Shown piece by piece: positions 1 through 11,194 of a stretch of 64,000 nt of DNA. Position numbers and translations under genes: made by a program. The notes under the pieces are model-generated. The model was not told the DNA's origin, searched no databases, and worked only from the letters and a program-made list of their open reading frames with translations. The stretch's first letter is position 1. Each line of letters begins with the position of its first letter. Source of the DNA: Antedon mediterranea (Eukaryota > Echinodermata > Crinoidea > Comatulida > Antedonidae); the NCBI RefSeq assembly GCF_964355755.1, contig NC_092671.1:12194501-12258500 (forward strand), in the 5' to 3' direction.

Positions 1-159
1 TTTGTCTTCAAATAAGGTCCCGGTTTTCAGACATTCCCTTTTTAGTTCTTTGTAATCTTGGTCTTTGATCATGATCATCTTCCTTCTTTATGAAACTTCT
101 AAAATACAAAAGAACACGTTGATTTTCCATTCCTAATTTTATTTATTTATGCCTGATAT

Positions 160-590
160 ATTATGCAGATTGTGGGAGAAATGGGTGCACGCCAGATTTG
201 CAGGAATCAAGAAAGTCGTAAGTAAAATGGCGAATCATTTATTTGCAAGAAATGTATTAAGAAAGGCAAAATAAATTAAATTGAAGGCCAGCAAATGGAG
301 GATATTGCGAGAGTGGATAGTTTTTGTTTTCTTGGTGGTTGTGAAGTTACAGTTGCAAGAAGAAACAGATTTGGATGGACAAAGTTCAATGTGCTGGCCG
401 TGGTAGGTTGTGTGGCAGAAGATTCACATTGGAAATGAAAGGAATATCTACAAAGCCTGTGTAAGGTAAACGATTGTATATGGCATCAAAACATGGAACA
501 TGAAGGCAAGCCAAGAAGGAATTTTGAGAAGAACAGGGCAAAAATAAAAAATGTGTGGAAGAAGGAGAAATTTGACTCAAATAAAAGGTG
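160..590 (+). mobile_element. Decayed LINE fragment (RT C-terminal region)
   Basis: Reading across frameshifts, the + strand gives a Cys-containing stretch, then VDSFCFLGG, then GWTKF and, in another frame, NIYKACVR and VYGIKTWNMK. This order is typical of the end of an RTE/Rex-type LINE ORF2: knuckle, 'VDSFCYLGD' box, 'GWKKF', 'ACVRSAMLYGSETW'. Stops and frameshifts make it a dead fragment. It explains why a short Cys-rich stretch near 170-219 superficially looks like a peptide-gene exon. Confidence 0.6.
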
Positions 591-1577
591 ATAATGAAAA
601 TATTGAATGCTGTGACTAAAACCAATACAAAAAGTGGGTATGGATCACTATAATTTCTCCAACGTGCAAAATACACTCTGATCTCCATGCTATAGAAATA
701 AGTGAATTTTAGCATTTTTTCAACATCTTGACATAATATTAAGCATTAAGCAGATGAATAATAATAAATATTAGAATTTATTAAATAACTATTATGAATA
801 GTAAATACTTACTAGCGTCTCTAAAGTAGTATTCTAAGATTACACAACTTGCCTTTATACCAAAATCAAACCCAGGTGATCAAACAGCGTAGTCACAGAG
901 TGTGTTTATACCGTCAATGTATAACTGCTTGACTTGAAAAAATGTGTTCTTTTAAATGGGATCTGTTATTTCAACCATGTCACTGTAAGATTAAATGTAA
1001 TCTAAATCAAGGTTTGTATTGTTGTCTCTTTTTCAGTTCGATTACCATGAGTGGTACACAATGACTTTGTTTGCATTGTTGGACCACGATTATATATCAA
1101 CTTGGTTTATTATTCCATAATCCCTTCCTTCATTTCGACAGTAATACAAAACCTTACTTGCACGTACGTACTGTATTGGTGGAGACGGAAATTGTAATCT
1201 CGAACCATTTGAAGTATAGAAATAATCCCAAACCATTCAAAGTATAGAAATGTAATAGAACGGCGGTGGTTTCTGTCTGGAAATGTCGCCTCGGTCCGAC
1301 AGGATTTGTGAAAGTAGCGTGAGAAGATACCGGTATACTGTATTCGTCAGGATTATCGAATGTTACTTATTGTCCCGAGAACGTTTCTGCCATAATTATA
1401 AAGACCAGGTCTGATTCAAAATTAAAACTGATCATAATGTAGGCTAGTTCATACTAACGAATCTATTATGTTTTAGTACGGTCTCATAAACTTACCTTAA
1501 CACTTGCCTTCACTGAGGTTTTAACATCATGTATTGCCTGATGCTGTGTTAGGTCTACGGAAGTACTACTGTCAATA
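591..1577. other. Intergenic, no gene seen
   Basis: AT-rich unique-looking sequence. No conserved ORF, splice-bounded exon or RNA gene could be supported. Confidence 0.5.
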
Positions 1578-1718
1578 GAGCTTGGTTCCCACTAGGACGC
1601 AACGCAAGGACGTAGACGCAAGGCACGCGACTGTTCGAATAATCCATCGCTTGAGATTGGTCAAACCTCTTTGCGTTGCGTTACGTCCTTGCGTTGCGTT
1701 CTAGTGGGAACCAAGCTT
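1578..1718. repeat. Inverted-repeat MITE (ACGCAACGCAAGG family)
   Basis: Starts AGCTTGGTTCCCACTAG and ends with its reverse complement. Both arms are rich in GCGTTGCGTT/ACGCAACGCA, around a short centre containing CATCGCTTG and GATTGGTCAA. The same element family ends the window (63700-64000). Confidence 0.8.
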
Positions 1719-2179
1719 TACGAAGGTGTTGGACGTCTGGAGAATGGAATGTATAATTTGCATTTGCAATTAAAGGATTCTCGGTGCATACAATGTCGGT
1801 CGGGTGTCATTTAAAATCACGTGGCCTATGTTAAGAAGGCCACACTTAACACTGTTTTCAACCTAAATGTTTCTATGGTCAGAATCTCTCTGATGGCTAA
1901 ATTTGTACAGCAGGTTTTTGATTTAAATGTTATATTTAATGATACAGTATATTTAGATTTTTTTATAATTTCTAATGAGCTCAATGCATTTTCTTTTGGC
2001 TTTGACTTTGACGGAGCATCATGAAACGTCCTAAGTAGGCATAATAGTGAGATTTAGCGAAAACAGACGGTATACAGAATATTAATCTGCGCATCCGTGT
2101 AAGCCCACTTATACCACTCCGTTGCGTTCATTATCGCAACTGTATTTGGTCGATTTAACCTAGGCAATTGGGCCTATTG

Positions 2180-2414
2180 CCTTCATTTAACGTTCAGTCT
2201 GCGATAGAAGGAGCAACGTTTATGACGTCATTAAACTTTTCAAAATTAAAAAAATGGCCGATAAGTTCGAAAACTAAACTCAAAATATAAAAAATGTGCC
2301 TAACCGCGCGTGCATTCGCTTTGAACTGATCGGCCATTTTTTTTATATTGTTGATAAGTTTAATGACGTCATAAACGTTGCTCCTTCTATCGCGGACCGA
2401 ACGTTAAATGAAAG
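2180..2414. repeat. Foldback element with ~85 bp arms
   Basis: The left arm (CATTTAACGTTC ... TATGACGTCATTAAACTT ... AATGGCCGAT) is repeated in reverse complement on the right (ATCGGCCATT ... AAGTTTAATGACGTCATA ... GAACGTTAAATG). This is a MITE-like foldback just upstream of the orphan last exon at 2495. An open frame runs through it into that exon by chance. Confidence 0.8.
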
Positions 2415-2494
2415 CATACGTATTTTATTATGTTATTATTATTATTATTATTATTATATGTTGCAGACGTTGAAGATGTTATTACTACACGGAG

Positions 2495-2562
2495 GTACTT
2501 TTTTTTACATGGGGAACTGGACTATATTTGGCAACAAAGCAAATGTGGACAGAGCACAATAA
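2495..2562 (+). CDS. Orphan last exon of a secreted-peptide family gene (partial)
   Basis: A 68-base exon-like block following an AG acceptor and ending in TAA. In phase 1 it codes a peptide ending TIFGNKANVDRAQ, which fits the C-terminal pattern of the cluster, [VIMF]-[FY]-x3-[AGH]-[DN]-x2-R, without gaps. The stop overlaps a possible AATAAA. The acceptor is poor, with no clear polypyrimidine tract. No matching signal or Cys exon is seen upstream in the window, so the gene either starts before position 1 or this is a relic. The translation match to the copy at 10030-10091 (SNKADVNRA) is the main support. Confidence 0.5.
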
Positions 2563-3379
2563 ATACCCCTTTTGTGCATTTTGATATAGCCTACAGTGCA
2601 AGTTAGAAATCTGATCGAGTTTCTTCATTTTTCGTTTGAACGATACGAAAATCGCTAGGCAAGTGAAACTAATATAGACAAACGATTCCATGTCTTGTAT
2701 GGGTGTTCCCAATAAATTAATCAAAATCATACAAACGATTTAAATCTAATTTAAGTGCTTTTTGGTCTAAAAATGTTAGTTCCGATTGAGTACCATGTTG
2801 AATGTTATTGTTTATTCCCAGGCACAACAAACAATTGGCAACGCCCATCGGATTTCCACCGCCGAAATTGCAATACAGTACTCCGTTGTATTTAACGTCG
2901 GGAGTGCTTAAAAGGCCTAGACTAGTGCAGTTTGTCTAACATCATGTGACCCACAATCGTCAAATCAAATGAAAAGAATCTACTTAGATGTACACGCCTG
3001 CTTGTATATTCTTGCCATTTGATTGGTTAACGCATCAAACTCATAACCATAATTTGTATACGAATTATACTACGGTAATTTATATGAAGAGAATCTTGTA
3101 ATTTGATTGGATATTGGGTTACACTATACTTGGTAAACGATTGATACTCATTATCTATTTTGCTAACCTATAAACCGAATTTATTTAAAATGTTAATAAA
3201 GAAAAAACAAATACTGGTCTAAAAAGTAATATTGACTAAATTGTAATCGCTTATTTGCATACATTATACATTAATACTATTAATTTATTACGGTATATTT
3301 TTTAATAAAACTTCAGTTTTGCATGATAATCCCAAATAACGATATATAATGATTTATAAACGGCACAGCTCGAATAAAA
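2563..3379. other. Intergenic with relics of duplicated 5' flanks
   Basis: Contains GTAATTTGATTGG (inverted CCAAT box) near 3098 and a 'cttatttgcataca' stretch near 3250. Both recur upstream of other cluster copies (8530-8830, 11630, 11940). No exon is supported here. Confidence 0.5.
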
Positions 3380-3548
3380 TAGTGTAATTTGATTGGACGA
3401 TATCGGGTCACATTACATTACGTCATTGAATTGATATTCGTTTTGTTTTGAAATATAACCCATTGTAATATAAAATCATGAAAATAATGTATGATCATCA
3501 ATTTGTGTAAAGCAACGCTAGCTACAGTTAAACTGAGTTTCGACTTAA
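3380..3548 (+). promoter_or_regulatory. Promoter and 5' untranslated exon of peptide gene 1
   Basis: An inverted CCAAT box (GATTGG, about 3391) is followed by TATAA-like sequence (about 3453-3475). An untranslated exon containing GTGTAAAGCAACGC ends at 3548 before gtaagt. The exon resembles GTGCAAAGCAAGC in copies at 13084, 27027 and 37660. The start site is not fixed by sequence. Confidence 0.6.
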
Positions 3549-3737
3549 GTAAGTGGAATTTTAATTTAAACTAATAGTTAATTTTTGAATTTTTGAATAT
3601 TGCCGTACATTAACATTGAGAAATTGTAAATTGTTTTAGATAATTGGAGAAAACATTTTCTATTATTATTATTATTGGGTTTTTTTTGCTGATGTTGTTG
3701 TTGATTATTATTATTTTGTTTATTCTATTCAAGAACA

Positions 3738-6700
3738 ATGCTTCGATTGACAATAATCATAATGTGCATATTATGCTATCGGCCTATAAACTCTAGACCG
3801 CCAGGTTGGTAGTTCCTTTTATTTTTTTATAAAGAACTTTCCGTTATCAAACCTTTATCTGTTAGTGTTAATTAACATCTCTGTGTGAGATACATTATCA
3901 TAATGGTGTATAAATATTATAATTATCATAGCCAATTATAATACAATATATCTCAATCAATTTGAATTGAGAAAAATAACTTTCTGTATATTTCGATGTT
4001 TTATGTTTCTTTTATATTCATATAGGCTAAAACGTTATACTGTGTAAAACAATGTTCAGTATCCTCAACTGAATCAATTGTATTTGCAGGAATTTGGAGG
4101 AGGGGCTTAAAAATATGGAATAAAGTGCTGAAAATTAAATATTTATATATTTATTTTAATATTTAATGGCGTGAAAATCCCACCTTACGTACCCACTCTC
4201 TTTTTAATATATTTTCAATGTTGGCTAATATTTTTTGTTTAAGAGAGACTTCACTTAATTTTACTTTGTTTTTTGTTTCATATTCCCAAATTTCAAAAAT
4301 TAAAAAAATACTTTATCTATGAATTATACAAAATCTACATTATCAAACTAGTGTGCTGTGCAAAAACATGGTAGTGGTATGCCCAAATAGTGATATGCAC
4401 CAATATGGTAGCGATATGACATCATCATGTCTATAATTATATGGGCACATCACATTTGTTGCCACATAAAGTTTGATAGTGTAGACAGAGCTTTACTTTA
4501 TTCTGTTTTATAGACAAATCAGAGGATAAATTTTGTAGTCAATGTCCACCAGGCTATAAATGCAATGAGGAGAAGAAAGACTGTAGTAAGTTTTAATACA
4601 TGTTTTTAAAATGTGTACACAATGGCAAAACAACGGAATTTAATCATCGTAAATTTACGGAAGCGTATAGTGACCACGACATGTTTAAATCCTTTATTAG
4701 AAGATATGGCATATTATAGTCTATCACATCATTTGGAAGACCGCTATCAGGTCATGAAAACTTAGATCTACTATTCTACATCCATTAGAAAGAGATTTAA
4801 TTTCATTTATTTTGTCAGAAAAGAACAAATACCAAATGGTTCATCAAAATGGAAATTTAAAAGAGTACAATTATAATTAAAATAATAATTATAATATAAA
4901 TAAAAATCATTAATAACCAAATTTAAATAAATGAAATAGTTAAAATCTAAATATGTCTTATTATTATTATAACAATATAAATATCGCTTTCAGTGTAACA
5001 TTAGTTAAATTACTAAAACAAAGTAGTAATTCACGTAAAGTAAAGGCCTTTAATCAATATAATTAATTAGTTGAATATCTAAAACAAATAAATTGTAGTT
5101 TACGATTCAGTTGAATCACTAAATCAATTTGTAGTTCATCTAAAAGTAAAGGCCTTCAATAATTAAATAAATATTTAGATACTAATTACTAACTAAAATC
5201 AAATTGTAATTAGCACATAGCACATTCATATTCCCAAATTTCAAAAATTAAAAAAATACTCTATCTATGAATTATACAAAATCTACATTATCAAACTAGT
5301 GTGATGTGCAAAAACATGGTAGTAGTATGCCCAAATAGTGATATGCACAAATATGGTAGCGATATGACATCATCATGTCTATATATGGGCACATCACATT
5401 TGTTGTCACATAAAGTTTGATAGTGTAGACAGAGCTTTACTTTATTCTGTTTTATAGGCAAATCAGAGGATACATTTTGTAGTCAATGTCCACCAGGCTA
5501 TAAATGCAATGAGGAGAAGAAAGACTGTAGTAAGTTTTAATACATGTTTTTAAAATGTGTACACAATGGCAAAACAACGGAATTTAATCATCGTAAATGT
5601 ACGGAAGCGTATAGTGACCACGACATGTTTAAATCCTTTATTAGAAGATATGGCATATTATAGTCTATCACATCATTTGGAAGATCGCTATCAGGTCATG
5701 AAAACTTAGATCTACTATTCTACATCCATTAGAAAGAGATTTAATTTCATTTATTTTGTCAGAAAAGAACAAATACCAAATGGTTCATCAAAATGGAAAT
5801 TTAAAAGAGTAGGCCTACAATTATAATTAAAATAATAATTATAATATAAATAAAAATCATTAATAACCAAATTTAAATAAATGAAATAGTTAAAATCTAA
5901 ATATGTCTTATTATTATTATAACAATATAAATATCGCTTTCAGTGTAACATTAGTTAAATTACTAAAACAAAGTACTAATTCACGTAAAGTAAACGCCTT
6001 TAATCAATATAATTAATTAGTTGAATATCTAAAACAAATAAATTGTAGTTTACGATTCAGTTGAATCACTAAATCAATTTGTAGTTCATCTAAAAGTAAA
6101 GGCCTTCAATAATTAAATAAATATTTAGATATTAATTACTAACTAAAATCAAATTGTAATTAGCACGTAAAGTAAAAGTCTGTCATTTCAGCCCCGCATA
6201 TGTCCTGCCACTCCCTATTTCATATAGAATTAATATCAATGAGTTATTCATTGTGTCGTGTATCCGTATTTTCTGGACTTATCGACGAATAAAAATATTG
6301 AATTTCGTCACCAACGGCTATTATTTTGCGGGAAATCACGGAACCCGGAAGCCAGCTGATCAGCGTGAGTGTGTGAAAATAACCCTGTGATATCCACCAA
6401 TTTCGATAGGAAAACGCTAAAATTTGTCGTTGTAAAAAACAAAAATGGAACAATAGCGTAATACTGAAAACTAATGTTATCAAATGTACGTTTCGCGATG
6501 TGTGAAAATAACCCTGTGATATCCATCAATTTCGATAGGAAACGCTAAAATTTGTCGTTGTGAAAAAAACAAAAATGGCACAATTATAGCGTAATACTGA
6601 AAACTAATGTTATCAAATCTTCGTTTCGTGATACATCTGAGATACACCCCCAGTGGTCTAATGGTTAGGACATCTGCATATCAAGCAGACGGTTCTAGGG

Positions 6701-6977
6701 CGACTTTTTCACACATTCACAGATTTCCTTATCTTTATCGTTTCAAATTAATTAATTAAATTTCAGTATATCACCTGGCGGTTTAGAATTAATGTTCTGT
6801 GCCTGATGTGTTATATAAGAGATCCCGATTCGTTAATAAAATACTGAAAGATGAGGGCGTATCAATTTGATCTCTTAATGTCCACTTATGATATACACTA
6901 ATTATTCTATTTTCTCAGCTCTGCGTGGGCATACCAGCGTCTATGGCAGCTTTCATGACGCGACAAGAGTACGGTGA
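3738..6977 (+). CDS. Secreted peptide precursor, cluster gene 1 (two 4-Cys modules)
   Basis: Coding exons 3738-3804, 4514-4585, 5458-5529 and 6919-6977; all introns are phase 1 and the sum (270 bases) gives 89 aa plus TGA. Exon 1 is a signal peptide starting MLRLTIIIMCILC. Exons 2 and 3 each code a 24-residue module with pattern C-x2-C-x5-C-x6-C (FCSQCPPGYKC...KKDC); they differ at only two bases because they lie in a 948 bp tandem duplication. The last exon codes a linear tail ending TSVYGSFHDATRVR, fitting the cluster motif. AATAAA lies at 7056-7061, in 3' sequence shared with genes 2 and 3. Secretion and two disulfides per module are inferred; function is unknown. I do not recognise the family. 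Confidence 0.78.
4335..4497. repeat. Short MITE with TATCAAAC ends, copy 1
   Basis: Inner arms read CTACATTATCAAACTAG and AGTTTGATAGTGTAG; the right end carries AGACAGAGCTTTA. About 15 bp after it comes the splice acceptor of a Cys exon. Other copies lie at 5283, 46284, 50300 and 56668. Confidence 0.75.
5283..5445. repeat. Short MITE with TATCAAAC ends, copy 2
   Basis: Same element as 4335-4497, copied with the surrounding 948 bp tandem unit. Confidence 0.75.
6371..6631 (+). repeat. ~130 bp tandem duplication in gene 1 intron
   Basis: GTGTGAAAATAACCCTGTG through TTCGTTTCGTGAT occurs twice head-to-tail (6371-6499 and 6500-6631) with small indels. Overlapping minus-strand ORFs here are by-products. 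Confidence 0.8.
6651..6705 (+). repeat. tRNA-like SINE head fragment
   Basis: AGTGGTCTAATGGTTAGGA resembles an A box and GGTTCTAGGGC a B box, with an intervening CTGC/GCAG stem. No acceptor stem closes, so it is a tRNA-derived SINE remnant rather than a tRNA gene. Confidence 0.5.
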
Positions 6978-7055
6978 GAAGAAAATGGATAGCAATGACG
7001 TCACGTCTATCACGCCTCTTATATATTCGGTGATCAGACAGCAAGGCAATGTTAG

Positions 7056-7061
7056 AATAAA
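7056..7061 (+). terminator. Polyadenylation signal of peptide gene 1
   Basis: AATAAA in the shared 3' block 'agaataaa(a/g)taac', also found after genes 2 and 3 (10177, 17064), followed by T/G-rich sequence. Confidence 0.65.
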
Positions 7062-7514
7062 GTAACTTACGAATAGTCCTGCAGTGTATCGTCTTTCTTT
7101 ATTTCAACTCATCAATTTCCATTATATCTTTGTAACTATAAAGGGTCGGTTCAGACTTATCCGGAAAAGTTAACCGGATGTCCAAAAAATATAAAATCCT
7201 ATTAACATATTTATCATTAAATTACGCATTTGATCTTTCGGCTTAGACTCCTAAACTGTAGAGCATTTTAGGGGGTATACAAAACTCATATAGAAGGACC
7301 TGATCAGGCTACGACGACTTTTATGATAATATCTAAATGATTTCTGTCATTCATTTGTCTTTGGGTCGTTTTTCATCATTTATGGTTTCTTATCTTCATC
7401 AACATCATCATCAACATCGATCAAGATTGACCGTTAGGCTATTCTGGAGTAATCTTAATATAATTTATATATGGTCTTACGCAGTCTAGTTTCAGACGGC
7501 GATTGTGTAATACT

Positions 7515-8405
7515 GTAAAACCTCGATAAGAAGTCTTTTTGGTTGACAAAAGTAATCTCGAGAAGAAGCTTATATCGAAAAGAAGTTCATATCGAAAAGA
7601 AGTCAACTCTCTTTGGTTGACAAACGTAATCTTAAAAAAAGCCCATGTCGAAAAGAACCCAACTCTCTTTGGTTGGCAAAATATATCTCGAAATGAAGCC
7701 AACCTTGAAAAGAAGTCAACTCTCTATGGTTGTAAAAAATAATCTCGAAATGAAGCCCATATCGAAAAAAAGTCAACTGTCTTTGGTTGACAAAGTAATC
7801 TCGAAAAGAAGCCAATATCGAAAAGAAGCTAACCCTCTTTGCTTGCCAACCAGAAGTAATCTCGAAAAGAAGACCATATCGAAAAGAAGCTAACCCTTTT
7901 TGCTTGGCAACCAAAAGTAATCTCGAAAAGATAAAAGAAGCCCCTATCAAAAAGAAGCCAACTCTCTTCGGTTGACAAAGTAATCTCGTAAAGAAGCCCG
8001 TATGGAAAAGAAGCCAACTCTCTTTGGTTGGCCAAAGTAATTTCTAAAAGAATTTCATATCGAAAAGAAGCCAACTCTCTTTGGTTGACGAAGTAATCTC
8101 TAAAGAAGCCCATCTTGAGAAGAAAGCCATCTCTAAAGCAAGTCCACTGGGTTTCTTTTCGTAAAACCCATTATATTTTTCTCTCATATCAGGAATATTT
8201 TGGAAGCCGATCTGAAAAAAGAAGCCAACCCTCTTTGGTGGGCAAAAGCAATCTCTAAAAGAATTCCATATCGAAAAGAAGCCAACTCCTCTTGGTTGAC
8301 AAAAGTAATCTCTAAAGAAGCCCATCTCTAAAAGAAAGCCATCTCTGAAGCAAGTCCACTGGGTTTCATTTCGTAAAACCCATTATATTTTTCTCTCATA
8401 TCAGG
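7515..8405 (+). repeat. Degenerate minisatellite, GAAAAGAAGCC units
   Basis: About a dozen imperfect units containing TCGAAAAGAAGCC, AACTCTCTTTGGTTG and ACAAAAGTAATCTC. A longer segment with CAAGTCCACTGGGTTTC occurs twice (about 8138 and 8350). Open frames on both strands across it are repetitive artefacts. Confidence 0.85.
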
Positions 8406-8754
8406 ACTATAAGGACTACAGTATCTGTGTAAATTGGTCTTTAGGCGGTAAATGTTTGAACGATAAATATTTTAAACGATTGACATTCATTTTTTTTATG
8501 CTAAATAACCTTGAACTACTACGCTAACATTTTGAATACATTTACAAACATGTTATTTTAATTGTGCTAATTTATTAAATTCTATGCTGTATGATATTTT
8601 ATGATGATGTCAAATAATGAATACAACCTGAATATATTTTGTTTAATTGACATTGTATTGATAAACGATTTATAATAATTTAGGTTTTGCTGACCTAACT
8701 GGTGCAATTAAAACGTACGCATACTGATGGAAATAATCAATAATTGTTAGTTTA

Positions 8755-8885
8755 TTTGATTATTTGCATACATTTACCAACATTATTTTTGTACTATACT
8801 ACGGGATACGGAAATTTATTTATATACATCTAGCTCAGTACAGCAGCAAGCCACTAGCTACCGTAAATCCGAGTTTCGACTAACA
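8755..8885 (+). promoter_or_regulatory. Promoter and 5' untranslated exon of peptide gene 2
   Basis: The segment ending GAGTTTCGACTAACA before gtaagt (exon end 8885) parallels the gene 1 untranslated exon (GAGTTTCGACTTAA) and the ...AACA|gtaag ends at 13133 and 27074. The flank 'ttatttgcatacattta' also matches other cluster copies. Confidence 0.55.
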
Positions 8886-9205
8886 GTAAGTATAAGTTTG
8901 CTTCTTTTTTATCATTTATTATTATTTATTTATTCAAATTTCTGGCAGATAAAAAACAAGCAAATGAAAGGTAAGATAAAGATAAATAAAACAAATTTAA
9001 TCTACAACATCTACAAGAAATTGACCAACTGCAAACATTTCTGTCATTGGACAAAAAAAAAAGAATTTATGAGTTGTTTAGCATCATCATCGCAATATTG
9101 CCATATATATTTTATGTTTACACAGTATTTATAATATAATATAGAATTGAAATTTATTGTAAAGCTTTTAATTATGCGTTTTTCCATATATTCATATGAG
9201 AAACA

Positions 9206-10091
9206 ATGCTTCGATTGACAATGATCTGAGATGTCAGGTTAGTATGTAACACTGTTACAGTACGATACGATACCAGTATTTTTTATTGTCATTTTAAGAA
9301 CGCGAAGTATAAATTAAATGTAGTTGGTTGTTTTACATTTTGATTTACATACAATTATACAATGAATAAAAGAAAGCGTGTAACCAATTAATCTTACGAA
9401 CTTGCTATTAAATACGTAGTGGGCTTAACTCTCAATTAGTATGTACGATACGATATTAATCAACCATCTTTACTTGTGTGATCTGCTTTATACTTAAAGG
9501 TGACCTGCGCAAGGGTGCTGAATGTAAACCATCAGCCATGTGTATTAATGGACAACCTATTATTGGTAAGTATTTTTTATTTTTATTTTTTTTATTTTAT
9601 TCAATTTCCAGGTAACATACAAAAATCATAAACAAGGTACGGCATCATTCAACAAAACAGAACAAAAGTACTATCAGCACCTGCCGGTAACCAAAAGTGG
9701 ATCAGTTCAAAAGAACTGCACTGTCGAGTGGCTTTCCCAACTAATAGTACGAAAAACGCAATAGACATAAAAACACAGTGATAGTCTAGATGAATTCGAT
9801 ATCAGTAAGTTATGAATTGAGTTGCGTGATTCGAACGCAAATTTCTTCGTTAAGTTAGTTTTCATACACGTGACAAGATACATATTTTGTTTTTGTTGAG
9901 CAAATATTTAGTCCATGCAGAGAAGAGTTAAATTATTAAATTACACTGAAATTTCACTGTATGGTTCATGTGTGTAGGCCTATTATTCTCTCAATGATAC
10001 ACTAATATTCTATTATCTTTTTATTGCAGGAACAACGAACAGAGTCTCTATGTTTTCCAACAAAGCAGATGTTAATAGAGCATTGGGATAA
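9206..10091 (+). pseudogene. Peptide cluster gene 2, signal exon broken
   Basis: Exon 9206-9237 starts MLRLTMI and then hits TGA. Compared with gene 1 it has lost 35 bases and no longer ends in phase 1, so the signal peptide is doubly disrupted. The remaining exons look intact: 9500-9565 codes a 22-residue module with only two cysteines (AECKPSAMC), and 10030-10091 codes a tail ending VSMFSNKADVNRALG then TAA; both keep phase 1. The final Gly could donate a C-terminal amide. AATAAA lies at 10177-10182. It is either a recent pseudogene or uses another first exon; a relic is the simpler reading. Confidence 0.65.
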
Positions 10092-10176
10092 AATAGAAGT
10101 AGGTGATAAATGTTTGAGTCTTTTTGTGAATCGTTGTATTTACTGCTGCAGAGGCCGAACTGATTCTCGATGCTAG

Positions 10177-10182
10177 AATAAA
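10177..10182 (+). terminator. Polyadenylation signal of peptide gene 2
   Basis: AATAAA in 'gctagaataaaataacata', nearly identical to the 3' end of gene 3. Confidence 0.6.
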
Positions 10183-10264
10183 ATAACATACGCATATTTT
10201 TGTTTTGTTTGTCTTTCTTTATGTTTGTGAAAAGTTTAGAAGTCACGGTTTTTATTGACATTGT

Positions 10265-10320
10265 TTAATCTCAGGATAGATAGAACCCGAGATCTCAGCT
10301 GTGAGAGGCTGTATAGTCCG
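10265..10320 (-). repeat. tRNA-derived SINE fragment
   Basis: On the minus strand a B-box-like GGTTCTATC lies beside GAGATCTCAGCTG. The same unit occurs in better form at 26725 and 37155. Confidence 0.45.
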
Positions 10321-10792
10321 GTGGCAGGAGGGGAATATCAACACCCGACGGGTGACAAATTGTCATTCAACTTTTCTTGACCAGAATTTTCCGTATATTA
10401 CGAATCCGAATCAATCATGCTAAGGAAGCGTTTTAGAGATATGAGGGGTCAAAATTCAAATTGACCAATTACAAAAATATAGTATATTTTCAATTCACGT
10501 TTTAGACTATCTTTTATTCCAAACGCAAATATACATGTTTAATTCAAAATTTAAGAGAACTTTTTAATTCGATATTTTAATTGTTGCAATTTGTATTTTT
10601 TTTCGTATTTTTACCTATTTTTAATGTTTTTTTATAAGTATTTTAAATATTTTATATCCTGTATCTTGCCAAAGAAGACAATTTTCAAAAATAGTCTATT
10701 CTTTACGAATAAAGTGTATCTATGTCTAGTCGTTCTTTGGATAATAAATGCCGTCATGATAGAAACTCTATTACATTATGATTTAGCCTATA

Positions 10793-10974
10793 ATTTGAAA
10801 AGAGAATCCTGTAATTTGATTGGTTGATAATCGTGTTACAGACCTACTTCGGATATTCATTAGTATATTGCTAACCTTATATAACCGCTAATGTTAATGA
10901 CCTTGTGTTTATATGTAATTTCTTTCTCTTCATCTGAACACAAAAATACAAATATATAAATACAACAAGCACGA
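10793..10974 (+). promoter_or_regulatory. Type-B cluster promoter (CCAAT + TATA)
   Basis: GTAATTTGATTGG (inverted CCAAT, about 10811-10823) is followed 55 bp later by TATATAA (10878-10884), then TTCATCTGAACACAAAA, then the ATG exon at 10975. The same arrangement without a coding exon occurs at 11357-11508 and, with TATA changed to TACATAA, at 17690-17842. Confidence 0.6.
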
Positions 10975-11035
10975 ATGTGTCGATTGACAATAATATGTAT
11001 ATATTATGCTATCGGCCTAAACTCTGCGCCGTCAG
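10975..11035 (+). CDS. Extra signal-peptide exon of the cluster (orphan first exon)
   Basis: A 61-base exon starting ATGTGTCGATTGACAATAAT and ending at a gttgg donor in phase 1. It codes MCRLTIICIYYAIGLNSAPS. It is homologous to the gene 1 exon at 3738 but six bases shorter, so part is read in a shifted frame that still stays open and hydrophobic. Intron sequence typical of gene 3 (GCAAACATTTGTCTACTCAA) follows at about 11129, but no Cys or tail exon of its own is seen before gene 3. It could be a relic or an alternative first exon spliced into the phase-1 exon at 14416. Confidence 0.5.
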
Positions 11036-11194
11036 GTTGGTAGATGTCTTAAAAAAAAAAAAAGAATGCGTTGTTTATTTGCGCCACATCGCAGATAATA
11101 ATTTATGATTATATGATTGTATTCATAGCAAACATTTGTCTACTCAAGGATGACTTAAGTCTTGAAATAAATAAGAATTAGTCAGTATTTCTGA

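Larger units (their letters stand above)
4279..6172 (+). repeat. 948 bp tandem duplication carrying a Cys exon
   Basis: Sequence 4279-5226 is repeated almost base for base from 5227 to about 6172, with a few substitutions and small indels. Each unit carries a MITE copy, an acceptor, a 72-base Cys exon, a donor and about 650 bp of AT-rich intron. It is the direct cause of the two Cys modules in gene 1. Confidence 0.92.

Noticed and set aside
170-219. Cys-rich exon resembling a cluster module (CGRNGCTP)
   Set aside because: It ends in the wrong phase for the family and lies immediately before 'VDSFCFLGG...GWTKF', so it is part of a decayed LINE.
386-715. 109-codon minus-strand ORF
   Set aside because: Antisense to the LINE remnant, biased hydrophobic composition and no recognisable domain.
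6651-6705. tRNA gene
   Set aside because: The B box is imperfect and no acceptor stem pairs; it is better explained as a SINE head.
7439-8325. Overlapping ORFs on both strands with Lys/Ser-rich or Phe-rich repeats
   Set aside because: All derive from translating a minisatellite; frames shift between units and no start or splice context is conserved.
8898-9134. Hydrophobic 78-codon ORF that could replace the lost signal peptide of gene 2
   Set aside because: It lies in AT-rich intron sequence with no donor in phase 1 near its hydrophobic start and no counterpart in other copies.
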